From Ilyomonas sp963847085 (GTDB taxonomy: Bacteria > Bacteroidota > Bacteroidia > Chitinophagales > Chitinophagaceae), in contig CAWJYO010000011.1 of NCBI GenBank assembly GCA_963847085.1, positions 496,001-560,000 on the forward strand: DNA of 64,000 nt, written 5' to 3'. The notes below the pieces were generated by a model. That model ran no database searches and was not told the DNA's origin. It saw only the letters and a program-made list of their open reading frames with translations. Positions 1-9,313 of the stretch are shown here, in pieces. Both the position numbers and the translations under genes were made by a program. Positions within the stretch are counted from its first letter, which is position 1; each line of letters begins with the position of its first letter.

Positions 1-1
1 C

Positions 2-646
2 AAACGCAATCTCGATGCGTCTCTTCGCCCATTTTTATTGAGTCTTATTGAGGCGGCTTTGCAATTGCTTCTGTTTCTTGCCATCCTTCAGGAACTGAAT
101 ATCAGACTTACTTTGTTTGCCAGTTTGCTTGCTGCTATTGGCGTGGCTGCAGGTCTTGCTCTTTCGGGCACATTACAAAACTTTACAAGTGGCATTTTAA
201 TTTTATTATTAAAACCGTTTCGTGTTGGCGATAGTATCATCGCGCAAGGCCAGGAAGGTATTGTGGAAGCCATCGAAATATTTTACACAGTTGTTACTAC
301 TTATGACAACCGCACGGTTATCATTCCCAACAGTAAGCTTTCCAATGAAGTTATTATCAACATCAGCCGTGAAGGTGTCCGAAGATTAGACATTGATTTC
401 AAGTTTTCTTTTACAGCAGATTATAAACAAATCGAAGATGTATTACAATCTTCAATTGCTAACATGCAATCTATTTTACAATCGCCCGAAAGCCGTATCG
501 GTATCAATACGATTGAAGCTGATGGATTTAGAATTACAGTAAATGTCTGGATTAATGCACACGGTTTTCAGGACGCGAAACTGAAGATTCAGCAGCAACT
601 GATTGATGACTTAAAGAAGAACAACATTAAGCTGCCGGGAACGTAA
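2..646 (+). CDS. MscS-family mechanosensitive ion channel, C-terminal part
   Basis: The frame is open to the left edge, so the start lies outside the window. The visible part begins with NRNLDASLRPFLLSLI, followed by a hydrophobic helix and then the pore helix and hinge region: a glycine/alanine-rich stretch (IGVAAGLALSGTLQNF) leading into LLLKPFRVGD, which is the hallmark of the MscS pore and the start of the beta domain. Further on, TTYDNRTVIIPNSKLSNEVIINIS is the conserved beta-domain segment. The family forms heptameric inner-membrane channels that open under membrane tension and release osmolytes during hypo-osmotic shock. I see no fusion domain after the cytoplasmic alpha-beta domain, so this is a small MscS type. 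The next gene is convergent. Confidence 0.93.
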   Translation, partial: KRNLDASLRPFLLSLIEAALQLLLFLAILQELNIRLTLFASLLAAIGVAAGLALSGTLQNFTSGILILLLKPFRVGDSIIAQGQEGIVEAIEIFYTVVTTYDNRTVIIPNSKLSNEVIINISREGVRRLDIDFKFSFTADYKQIEDVLQSSIANMQSILQSPESRIGINTIEADGFRITVNVWINAHGFQDAKLKIQQQLIDDLKKNNIKLPGT

Positions 647-649
647 TTC

Positions 650-675
650 GATTTGTGATTGATGATTTGTGATTG
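650..675. repeat. Short direct repeat GATTTGTGATTG, two copies
   Basis: Two copies of GATTTGTGATTG separated by AT lie just after the MscS stop codon. The same sequence family in opposite orientation (AATCATAAATC...) appears at 12621-12653 and 19713-19744, always between genes. The rest of the 647-754 gap holds one copy of the window-wide motif GGCAAAAACAAA at 741-752. Confidence 0.55.
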
Positions 676-754
676 CTGAAAGCTACACTCACAAAGGCTT
701 TCATTAAATGGCAGCTTCTGATATATATGCAAAAAATTCAGGCAAAAACAAACA

Positions 755-2754
755 TTAATCATTGTCTTCCTGCGGCGTTTCAAATACAATGTTTCCGCCT
801 TTTCCAAACAAGCGCAAAGCGAGCTCGGCGCCTACGCCTTCTGGCTTTTTAAAGATTAGCTTTTGATTGGTTACAATCATCTTTCCACTTTCACTTTTTA
901 CATTGATAGTCGCTAAATACTTATCGCCTTTTTGGGTAAATGAAACCGAAGCCAATGGTGCATAACGTATCGCTGTTGGTAAAGTGAATGTTGCAGTCTT
1001 TTAAATCGTCAATTACCTGATGAGTTGTTTCGTTATCATCTCCAACAACCTGCAATTGCATGGGCACTGCGAGGCCTGAATAAGGAACTAATTGCGGATA
1101 AACGCTCATCAATAAGTTGCAATATCCATTGTATTCTGCTTCGTTTTCTTTTTTATAAGCAGCACCGGCATCTTCATACAAGCGTCCTAAAAACAATTTT
1201 TCGTTAGCGGTATCTAACGTTGTTGTTTTTATCATAAAATCCCAGTCTTTTCTCGCGTCTGTTTTGTCTCCGTTTTCCCATTTAAACTGCGATTCAAACA
1301 ATTTAAAATACCGTTGAATATTTTCACGCTTATCAGTTTGCTGATACGTTTGGTATTTTTTCATGAAATATTTCGGGCTGAAATTTTTTAATAGATACCA
1401 GGCTTCATCAAATGTTGTGGTTGATTCGGCACAAAATAAATCATACACCAATCTTACCCTGTCGGGGTCCGAAGCGAGTTGATTGACCACCACATATTCC
1501 TGCATTAATTTTTGCAGTTTTAAAGATGCAATTTTATACAATGCTGTTATCGAATACCACCAGCCTCTGTTTACAAATTTAATTTGTGCAATGCCTTTAT
1601 CAAGCAGTTCCACCTTCAATAAATTGATGGTAAAATCATACTGTGTTTGCGTAAGTGTAGTGCCAATATGAAGCTCTTTGAAGTTAGCAGCTTTGTTCAA
1701 TGCTAACCCTGCACTGTCCAACTGACCATCATACATATAGCCTCGTGCCAAGGCAATGTTATACCAGCCAAACCCAGGCGTAGAGCCATTTTGAGAGATG
1801 ATGTCCCTGCACATTTGAATGGCTTCTTTTGGCTTTCCGGCATAAACATGAAGTATAGGAAGATAATAAAATGGCTCATTTAAAAAGCCATGTCCCAAAC
1901 CAAACTCGTCTCGCGCAAAATATTCTTTTGCCGTTGCAAAATTACCAACCTCACTTTGCATTCCGCCGTAGTTATTCCACGATACCATTCCACTCTGCGC
2001 AAGTTGTTGGTAGTAATATTCACTGCTATCGTAGTTTTTATTATAACAGTGCAGCAAAGCCAGATAATGATAGATGCGAAGCCTGTCCTGAATACTTTGC
2101 GAAGGACCAAACCATGCATCATTAACCGCTTTGTTTTTTTCGATAAAAGCAAACCCCTGGTAACAAATGGCGAAAGCTTGTTGCTCGTTTTCGGCAACAG
2201 AATTTTTCAGGAAAGAATATTTATCTGAAGTAAAAAAACGGTTGCGGTGATATTCCCATGCACGCTGTTCGATACAATCCAAAAAAATCACGTTGAAAAT
2301 GATACTGCTCCACATCATCCAGCAAAGCCATTACCGAATCGGGCATTTCAATATTATCATAACATTCTTTCAGGGCATTTACAATCATAAAATAATCCTG
2401 AAACAACTTTATATTCTCCGAGAAAAAAGCAACCGATGAATTGATGTTGCGCAGCACGGAACCAAAATCTTTATTGAGTAAAACCAAAGATTTGTGAAGT
2501 GGAACGGTAGCGTTTTTATAGCCTAAAAAATCGGCACTCCGGTCGTATTTGTACATGCCTTCATACATCCAGCCAACATAATAGGTACTGTCGAGCCGGA
2601 TAAACTCGCGGCTGCGTGGAAGCGCATCTTTATCAGTTGGACTCACACCAATGCGCTTTGCATTGATTTCATAACGGGCAGAAGCATTGTCCTGTGCGTT
2701 CGCAAACGAAATAAAAAAAAGGGCAAAAACAAAAGACAGCAACCACTTCATCAT
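755..2754 (-). CDS. Secreted TPR-containing protein of unknown function (two frameshifts)
   Basis: The protein starts with a signal peptide (MMKWLLSFVFALFFISFANAQ, here shown only to its cleavage site) and continues for about 660 residues of mostly helical, TPR-like sequence, with pairs such as YHYLALLHCYNKNYDSSEYY. The last 60 residues are beta-rich. It is split over three frames: one break near 2285, in a run of A, and one near 965. The reading on both sides joins smoothly (DDVEQYHFQRDFF into CIEQRAWEYHRNRF; HFTNSDT into RYAPLASVSF), so I treat it as one gene with sequence errors. It ends the DUF58, transglutaminase, MoxR operon and overlaps the preceding small gene by 4 bases. This suggests a periplasmic partner of that module. 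I recognise no enzymatic motif. Confidence 0.7.
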
Positions 2755-2954
2755 GCACTGCTCTTTACATTTTTTAAAATGTTTTCATAAGTGTACTGCT
2801 CTAGTTCTTCCCATATCTGATTGCGCTTTTCTTTTAAACGAAGCAATTCCGCTGCATCCAAAATTTTTATTTTGTTTGCATCTTCCATTGCTTTCAGTTC
2901 TGCAAGAGCTGAATCATGAATTACATCAATAAATAACCTCTTCACTTGTTCCAT
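2751..2954 (-). CDS. Small charged helical protein, unknown function
   Basis: A 67-residue protein that is almost entirely charged and helical (LAELKAMEDANKIKILDAAE; LRLKEKRNQIWEELEQYTYE), with no signal peptide or membrane segment. Its stop codon overlaps the start of the downstream TPR gene by 4 bases, and it lies 59 bases after moxR on the same strand, so it is probably translated as part of the operon. The tight overlap and coding-like composition are the main evidence that it is real. I do not recognise the family. Confidence 0.6.
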   Translation of the reverse strand: MEQVKRLFIDVIHDSALAELKAMEDANKIKILDAAELLRLKEKRNQIWEELEQYTYENILKNVKSSA

Positions 2955-3013
2955 TTTATCTCTTTTAAAATGATGAATAATTATACTTTACAGCAAGCAA
3001 TCATATAATTAGC

Positions 3014-4003
3014 TTATCCAATTTTCAACTTACTTAAACGGTCAGTTTCTTTGTTTAAGATGCTTGCTAACGCTTTTTGTTTTGCTTCTTTATTTCTATA
3101 AATCAAGCGATGGTCAAGCACCGCAGGTGTCATCGTTTGTAAATCATCTTCGGTTACAAATGTTCTTCCTTTCACCAACGCAAATGCTTTCAAACATTTT
3201 AAAAACGTAATGCCACTACGTGTTGAGGCGCCCAACACAATATCCGGATTGCGACGTGTGTTCCAAACAATATTGCGAACAGCAGCTACAATTTCATCGT
3301 GTACAAAAACATTCTCGGCTTCGTTTTGCAACAACAACACTTCATTCATGCTTAATACTTGCCGAACATGCTGTAAGTTGTTCTGAATGCCAAGATAATT
3401 TTTATAAATGTCCAGTTCTGTAGCTTCATCTACATAACCAAAATAAATTTTGATAAAGAACCTATCCAATTGCGCCGCAGGCAACGGATAGGTGCCTTCC
3501 ATTTCAACCGGATTTTGTGTAGCGATGGTAAAAAACAAATCTTCCAACGGGTATGTTACATCGCCCATGGTGATTTGATTTTCGGCCATACATTCCAGCA
3601 ACGCACTTTGCACTTTTGGTGAAGCACGATTGATTTCATCAGCCAATAAAACATTGCAGAAAAGAGGACCTTTTTTAAAAATGAACTCCTTCTTTATATC
3701 ATCAAAAATATGCGAGCCGATTAAGTCCATCGGCAGCAAATCGGGTGTAAACTGTATGCGCTTGAAATCCGCGCCACCACTGTGTTTCCCATCAGCAATG
3801 CTTTGCGCCAATGTTTTTGCCATCACTGTTTTTCCAGTGCCGGGATTATCTTCAATCAACACATGCCCTTTCGCCAGCAACGCGGTAAGAATGAGTTGTA
3901 TTTGTGTTCGCTTACCTCTTATAACAGTTTCAATATTGTCAACCAATTTTTGTATGTTGGCAACGGCTTCTTCTGTTCCAGTCTGTACGATTTCTGTTTC
4001 CAT
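3014..4003 (-). CDS. MoxR-family AAA+ ATPase
   Basis: A 329-residue AAA+ protein, the usual length for MoxR. Walker A is EDNPGTGKT (about residues 56-64), Walker B is VLLADEINRASPKVQSALLE, and the sensor and arginine-finger region contains FFTIATQNPVEMEGTYPLPAAQ and LDRFF. A C-terminal lid domain follows. MoxR proteins act as chaperone-like ATPases and are usually encoded next to DUF58 and transglutaminase genes, exactly as here. The start ATG is only 5 bases after the transglutaminase stop codon, indicating one transcript. Client and function in this organism are inferred from context only; maturation of envelope or secreted proteins is the common proposal. Confidence 0.95.
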   Translation of the reverse strand: METEIVQTGTEEAVANIQKLVDNIETVIRGKRTQIQLILTALLAKGHVLIEDNPGTGKTVMAKTLAQSIADGKHSGGADFKRIQFTPDLLPMDLIGSHIFDDIKKEFIFKKGPLFCNVLLADEINRASPKVQSALLECMAENQITMGDVTYPLEDLFFTIATQNPVEMEGTYPLPAAQLDRFFIKIYFGYVDEATELDIYKNYLGIQNNLQHVRQVLSMNEVLLLQNEAENVFVHDEIVAAVRNIVWNTRRNPDIVLGASTRSGITFLKCLKAFALVKGRTFVTEDDLQTMTPAVLDHRLIYRNKEAKQKALASILNKETDRLSKLKIG

Positions 4004-4008
4004 ATTTT

Positions 4009-6627
4009 TTATTTAGGCGATGTAAAATATTGGATTGTGTTGTAAATATTTAAAAACTTACCTGTTCTTTCTTTCGCCCCAATCTGTTGTTTAACTTTTT
4101 GGATGAATGTTGGATAAAACGACTGCACGGTTTGTTGCTCGGATGCTGATAAAGGTGCGCCGCTATACTTCAACTTTTGATACACATTGCTGAATGCAGA
4201 AAAATTCGTTCCGAATTGCTGATCGGTAGCTTGCGCAAATTGTTGCGGTCCCAAACCTGAACGATTATAACCCAACTGGTGCAAGTAAAACATAGCTGCA
4301 TTGTATTTATTAAAAGCAGCTTCTTTTGTAGTCTTGTTTGTTTTTGCCTTAGAATTGAAGTACACCCAAACAAAGAAAGGCGTTGCAAAAAGAGCCAGTA
4401 AGAAAATGCCAATACCACTCAATGTTATCCAAAGCACATGAAGCCAGTCAACCGGCTCGCCTTCAGCCGATGCTTTTTTCTTTGCGCCCTTTTTTGCAAC
4501 ATCGGTTTCTATAATTTTAATTTCATCAACCGGAACAGGATTAGGAACTTTTTTTATAATGGTTGAAATGTTATCTTTTTCTGTTGCATTGATGTTCTTT
4601 AAAACCTCCGCATAAGAAGCGGCGGTAATGTGCATTCCCTTTTTTACAACACTTAACGGAACCGTTGCACTGTCTGCTGAAATGGTTGCCCGCGAAGCAT
4701 CAACTGTTACGTCAACAGCATCGGCAACAGTGTAGTTTTTATCGTGATACAAAAGATTTTTAATCTGCAGCCTGATCCGCTTCGCGATGGTATCGGTTTG
4801 TACAACTATACCATCTGCCACAAAGTAAACCTGTTGCATATCAAGCGGCGGCGTTTGGTCGGGCTGCGAAGCTTGCTGCACGTTTACATCTGGAATTGTG
4901 GTATCAAAATCCATCCAGCCATAACCCGGAAAATATGCCTGTACCCAGGCATGTGCCTGATCTTCGTAAAACCAATACCAGCCCGGGTTTTTGCTGCTCC
5001 GGTCAATGGTTAAAAAACCTGCCGCAATGCGCGATGGAATGCCCAATGCGCGAAGCATGAACAACGTAGCTCCGGCATAATAAGCACAATAACCTTTGCG
5101 GTTTTCAAACAAAAAATAATTGAGCTTATTGGCTGAAGGAATGCCCGGAATGCCCGGATTATCGGAATACTTAAACAAGGGCTGACCAAACTCATCTTTA
5201 CTTAAAAAATAATTGCGGATGGCAAGCATTTTATCAATGGGCGTATGCGCATTGGCAGTGATTTGCTGCGCTAATCTTGTGATACGATTGTAATCGGTAT
5301 CATGCGGCATGAAAGTGTAATAACTCTTAAAGCGCGATTCCAATCCTGCAAAATCAGTTACTTCTCTCAACTTATTAAAACGCTGCTCCTGAAAGGCAGT
5401 GAGCATCGGGTCGCCGGCCGGATTGTAAATAAAGTAAGCACTGTTTAAATCGCTCACCCACATCTTTGCACGATAGGCGCTTCGGTACTGCTCTCTGAAC
5501 TCGGGCGGCACACCAATGGGCTGGCACGAAAAAGCGGTGGAAGGTGCTAAAAATTCGTCTGGCGAAAGCGCAACTTTATAGACATCTGTTGTAATCACTT
5601 TTCGGTTCAGCGTTGCTTTCGTGTTTTTAATAACCGTTGAATCTGTCTTTGAAAAATACAACGGAATGCGTGCCGGATCGGGCTTGAACAAATCGTTTGA
5701 TGGCATGTTTAAAGTATCCATTTCAAACGTTTGGGTAAGTGTATCAAACTTGGTGTAATAATAAGCCGTGTAATAAAGTGGATTGGGTGTTTTGCCGTCA
5801 GGAAAAAAATTATCCAGCTTTGCTACAAACACCAGCCGTTTGCCTTTGTGCAAGCCGCCCGTTAGCTTGGTTTGATCTTTATTGCTGATGGAGCCGTCTT
5901 TGTTTTCTTTCGTCATGCTTTCCGCATTGCCCTTCTTGTTATAGTCGGGTTGCATGCCGCCCCATTCCTTTTCAATGGCAGTAAAATCATTCTTGAAAAA
6001 TGAAAAAATGCCGGTTAGAATGAGCAGTAAAATAACGGCAAAACCAAACATGCGTTTCGTTACAAACCAACCAAAGCCCCGCTCATCTTCGTTCATGTTC
6101 CGGATGAGTTCGGCTGTGTAAATAATATACACTGCATACGCCAGAACCGGCGCGAAAGCCGCAATCAGCGCGTTAGCTTTGATGTCAGCAGTACGGCTTA
6201 CTACAACGAGTTGGATTATGAGCAAAAAAGCACTCCACAAAACAGTGAACCATCTTGCGCGGCTAAAACCATAACCTGCCAGCCAACCTATTGAAAACAG
6301 AATGGAAAAAATCAGAAATTTAATCGAAACCAAAAATGTATCAAACTCGCCTACCAGCGTATTCTCTACAAGTTTGTAAGCGATTATAAAAAACACGGCA
6401 AGAACCGCCAGCGTTGAAACAAAGCGAAACCGATACGCATAAAATATGGTTGACAAAGCAAGACCTGCAGTAAAATAACAACCCTGCAAAAACCAATCAT
6501 TTTGCAAAATGGCATAAAAGCGGTTCACATCCCACAACACATACAACGCCAGTGCTGACGTTGGCAACACCAGCAGGAGCAACTGTGCGAGCACTTTTTT
6601 ATAACTATGGATTCGTCCTATCTTCAC
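4009..6627 (-). CDS. Membrane protein with transglutaminase-like protease domain
   Basis: An 872-residue protein. The first 210 residues hold six or seven hydrophobic helices. A large extracytoplasmic region follows, then a transglutaminase core at about 500-620 with the Cys (GYCAYYAGATLFMLRALGIPSR, Cys in GYCAYY), His (DQAHAWVQAYFPGYGW) and Asp (MDFDTT) of the triad all present. A further transmembrane helix (LWITLSGIGIFLLALFATPF) precedes a cytoplasmic tail of about 110 residues. This architecture matches the TgpA/DUF3488-type proteins found beside MoxR and DUF58 genes. The catalytic core is predicted to lie outside the inner membrane. The substrate is unknown; such cores can be proteases, amidases or cross-linkers. 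Confidence 0.92.
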   Translation of the reverse strand: MKIGRIHSYKKVLAQLLLLVLPTSALALYVLWDVNRFYAILQNDWFLQGCYFTAGLALSTIFYAYRFRFVSTLAVLAVFFIIAYKLVENTLVGEFDTFLVSIKFLIFSILFSIGWLAGYGFSRARWFTVLWSAFLLIIQLVVVSRTADIKANALIAAFAPVLAYAVYIIYTAELIRNMNEDERGFGWFVTKRMFGFAVILLLILTGIFSFFKNDFTAIEKEWGGMQPDYNKKGNAESMTKENKDGSISNKDQTKLTGGLHKGKRLVFVAKLDNFFPDGKTPNPLYYTAYYYTKFDTLTQTFEMDTLNMPSNDLFKPDPARIPLYFSKTDSTVIKNTKATLNRKVITTDVYKVALSPDEFLAPSTAFSCQPIGVPPEFREQYRSAYRAKMWVSDLNSAYFIYNPAGDPMLTAFQEQRFNKLREVTDFAGLESRFKSYYTFMPHDTDYNRITRLAQQITANAHTPIDKMLAIRNYFLSKDEFGQPLFKYSDNPGIPGIPSANKLNYFLFENRKGYCAYYAGATLFMLRALGIPSRIAAGFLTIDRSSKNPGWYWFYEDQAHAWVQAYFPGYGWMDFDTTIPDVNVQQASQPDQTPPLDMQQVYFVADGIVVQTDTIAKRIRLQIKNLLYHDKNYTVADAVDVTVDASRATISADSATVPLSVVKKGMHITAASYAEVLKNINATEKDNISTIIKKVPNPVPVDEIKIIETDVAKKGAKKKASAEGEPVDWLHVLWITLSGIGIFLLALFATPFFVWVYFNSKAKTNKTTKEAAFNKYNAAMFYLHQLGYNRSGLGPQQFAQATDQQFGTNFSAFSNVYQKLKYSGAPLSASEQQTVQSFYPTFIQKVKQQIGAKERTGKFLNIYNTIQYFTSPK

Positions 6628-6671
6628 TTGTATATTGAATAATGTAAGATTGAATATTTAAAATTAATTTT

Positions 6672-6764
6672 TTTGAGCCACGAAGGCTCGAAGAAAAGAA
6701 GCTACACAAAGTTTTATTTTCTTCTTTGTGAATCTTGGTGTACTTCGCGGCTTTGTGGTTGAAC
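6672..6764. repeat. Imperfect inverted repeat of the CCGCGAAG family
   Basis: The left arm GAGCCACGAAGGCTCGAAG and right arm CTTCGCGGCTTTGTGGTTG form an imperfect inverted repeat in the gap between the DUF58 and transglutaminase genes. It is a degenerate member of the family seen more clearly at 45570-45639 and 63244-63346. Because it is inside an operon, it could fold in the transcript. Confidence 0.5.
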
Positions 6765-6768
6765 ACAC

Positions 6769-8155
6769 TCATGCTTCCACTATTTCAGCCTTTGAAAACT
6801 GTTGCAACACAGCTTTTAATTTCCTTTCGTTCTCTACAACTTTCGACCGAAGCAAAGAAAAGTTCCATTTGCGTTTGTATTCCGTTACGGTATCCTGTTC
6901 GTTCTTTACAAACAGCCATTGCAGCCAATCGCCCAACTGATGGTTGCCCAAACAATCAGTTAGCTTTATAAATACAAACGAAATGTCGTTGCCCCATTGT
7001 TCCGCTAATTGTCTCACTTCTTCTGCATCGTTTAACGACGATACAACAACCATCGCCGCGTCTTTTGCATTCACATACGTTTTTATGTCTTTATCGTTTT
7101 GCCAATGGCTGATGCTGATGCTATGCTTTACATTTTGTTGTACATCGCTTGTTCCTGTTGAAGTAAATGATTGGTCGGGTACATATCTCACTTCAAATCC
7201 TTGCTTTCACCAACTGCTGATAAATGCTCCACACAAAAGTTTTGTAATAATTCAAAAACGGAACTTCAATTACTTCACCCAAATCTTTCCCAAACGATGA
7301 ATAAAAAGAAGCATACAAATACACATGCGAAGCATAAGGATCGAGCACTTCAGGAATGCGCACTACCAGTTCTTTGTTTTTGGCATATATTTTCCAAACA
7401 ATGCGGCGCACATCATCGTTACCTTCAAAGTTTTTATAGTTCAGATATTCGCCTTCCACCCGCTTTATCTCTTCAATACGTGTGTTCGTATTTTCTGTTT
7501 TTCGGGGAAATGTTTTAATGATTTTACCCTCATTCTCTTTGGGCGATGTATAAAAACGATTGTTGGTAGCAATGGGCAATGCAAATGAAAAAAACTGAAA
7601 AAAATCTTCAAAGTAAATCACCGCTTTTTCAATACGATATTCTTTGATGGCTGGCAATTGCCAATTGTAAGTGCCTTCAATTGTAGTGTTGATAAGCTTT
7701 CCGGCTCTTTGCTCAACCAACGAAAACTTTTTAGAAACATGTTGTTCATCGTACTGCAAACGGATTTTTATAAAACCCAATAATGGTTTGATGATGGGAA
7801 GAATTTTTACAAATACTTCCTGTTTGCCCCTATTATTTTCTGTGTTGGTAGCTTTTGTTTCAACCAAAAACCGGGTTTGTCCTTTTCTTTTCTTGATTGA
7901 AAAATATAAGAAAGAAAAGACGACCGAAAGAAGCGACACAGAAAGAAAAATAATCAAAAACCAAAACGCAATGTGCAAGAGCAAAGGAAAGATATCAGCA
8001 TAAGCGGTATCCGGCAGTTTCGGAAATGTTTTTATCCAGGAATAACCGGCCATGCAGCAAAGCGCAAACACAACGAAATACCAGGTAAAAGGCAAGTAAA
8101 ACAAAAAGCGGCGAACAGGTTGTGAGCTGCGGTTGAGGCTCGATTGCACATTCAT
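6769..8155 (-). CDS. DUF58-family membrane protein (one frameshift)
   Basis: Two membrane helices (FLFYLPFTWYFVVFALCCMAGY and IFPLLLHIAFWFLIIFLSVSLL) occupy the N-terminus. The conserved DUF58 region follows: VEGEYLNYKNFEGNDDVRRIVWKIYAKNKELVVR, equivalent to the family's (R/D)Y..GD..R.I.W...A......V. The frame breaks near 7195, where VKA runs into GFEVRYVPDQSF in the next frame; the remaining 140 residues look like the von Willebrand-like second half of DUF58. A true pair of coupled genes is possible because the sequence reads TGAAGTG, but a single protein of about 460 residues is the family norm. It is the first gene of the MoxR operon. Confidence 0.78.
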
Positions 8156-8245
8156 GGATGGAAAGATAAATCAAAGATGGAGAATGATATTTGGCAATGG
8201 ATAAAGAGCCTTCTTTTTAACTGAAACTTTACTTTCTTTGCCTTC

Positions 8246-9149
8246 ATGGCGCAAGTAATTTCTTATGTTGAATGCCCTGCCTGCAAAAGTAATTCTATCC
8301 GGTTTGTTTTTACCGCAAAAGACTACACGGTAAGCGAAGAAACATTTGCTATTTGGCAATGCAACGAGTGCACACTTCGCTTTACGCAGGATGTACCCAA
8401 TGCAGAAAGTATTGGAAAATACTATCAATCGAAGGCAATTATATTTCGCACAGCGATACGAGGCAAGGCATCATCAACCGCTTGTATCATTCGGTAAGAA
8501 ATATCACGCTAAAACAAAAAAGAACACTGGGTACAAAAAGCTACTAATTTGCCAACGGGAACGTTGCTGGACATTGGTGCCGGCACAGGTGCTTTTGCAG
8601 CCGAAATGAAGAAAGCAAACTGGAACTGTAACCGCTTTGGAGCCTGATGAAACCGCAAGAAATATTGCCAAAAACAAACATGGTTTACAACTGCAACCAT
8701 CGGATGATTTGTTTGCACAAACCGCTGAAAGCTTTGATGCCATTACGTTGTGGCATGTGCTTGAACATGTGCACCAGTTAAATGATTATTTACAAACATT
8801 TCAAACAATACTCAAACCAAACGGCAGATTGATGATTGCCGTTCCTAATTATACTTCTTTTGATGCAACCTATTATAAAGAATATTGGGCGGCGTATGAT
8901 GTGCCAAGGCATTTGTATCACTTCTCCCCCGCAAGCATGAAACGGTTACTCGCTTTGCACAATTTTGATGTGATACAAATGAAGTCGATGCCGTTTGATG
9001 CGTTTTATGTTAGCATGTTGAGCGAGCAATATAAATGGGGCAAAAATAAACTTACCAATGCTTTTAGGATTGGCTTGCAAAGCAACTGGAAAGCATTAGG
9101 CAAACCCGAAAAGAGTAGCTCAGTCATTTATATTGCAAAGAAAAAGTAA
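8246..9149 (+). CDS. Class I SAM-dependent methyltransferase with N-terminal zinc ribbon (several frameshifts)
   Basis: The N-terminus has a two-pair cysteine motif (CPACKS and CNEC, about 25 residues apart) typical of a zinc ribbon. Motif I of SAM methyltransferases, LLDIGAGTGAF, is encoded around 8565, and the post-motif region continues ALEPDETARNIAKNKHGL, FDAITLWHVLEHVHQLNDYL and LKPNGRLMIAVPNYTSFDA. These parts lie in different frames: breaks occur near 8432 (a missing G), 8520-8560 and 8625. All pieces are collinear and well conserved, so errors rather than decay are likely. Related proteins often modify sugars, lipids or quinone precursors; the substrate here cannot be told. The next 160 bases hold only repeats. 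Confidence 0.8.
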
Positions 9150-9151
9150 GG

Positions 9152-9265
9152 TTTGAACCGCAAAGGCACGAAGACGCTAAGAATATTCTTTCTTGTAGCT
9201 TAAGGTTTTCACTTGTAGCTTATGGCTCGAAGCTCATGGCTCACAACTCGTAGCTCTCAACCTTC
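9152..9265. repeat. Half inverted-repeat element plus GTAGCT-rich tract
   Basis: After the methyltransferase stop comes a single arm of the CCGC(A/G)AAG family (GAACCGCAAAGGCACGAAG), then tandem degenerate copies of units like TTGTAGCTTA(A/T)GG and GGCTCGAAGCTCATGGCTC. No coding potential is seen in 9150-9313. Confidence 0.5.
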
Positions 9266-9313
9266 ACCTTTCACTAACATTGGGCTTCTCCTCTTTTCTC
9301 CATATTTACAAAC

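Noticed and set aside
1871..2228. Overlapping forward ORFs of 84 and 112 codons
   Set aside because: They lie antisense to the collinear TPR gene and are explained by it.
7189..7195. TGAAGTG at the DUF58 break as programmed stop-restart coupling
   Set aside because: The two halves form one DUF58 protein of usual size and many other genes here have similar one-base breaks; an error is simpler.
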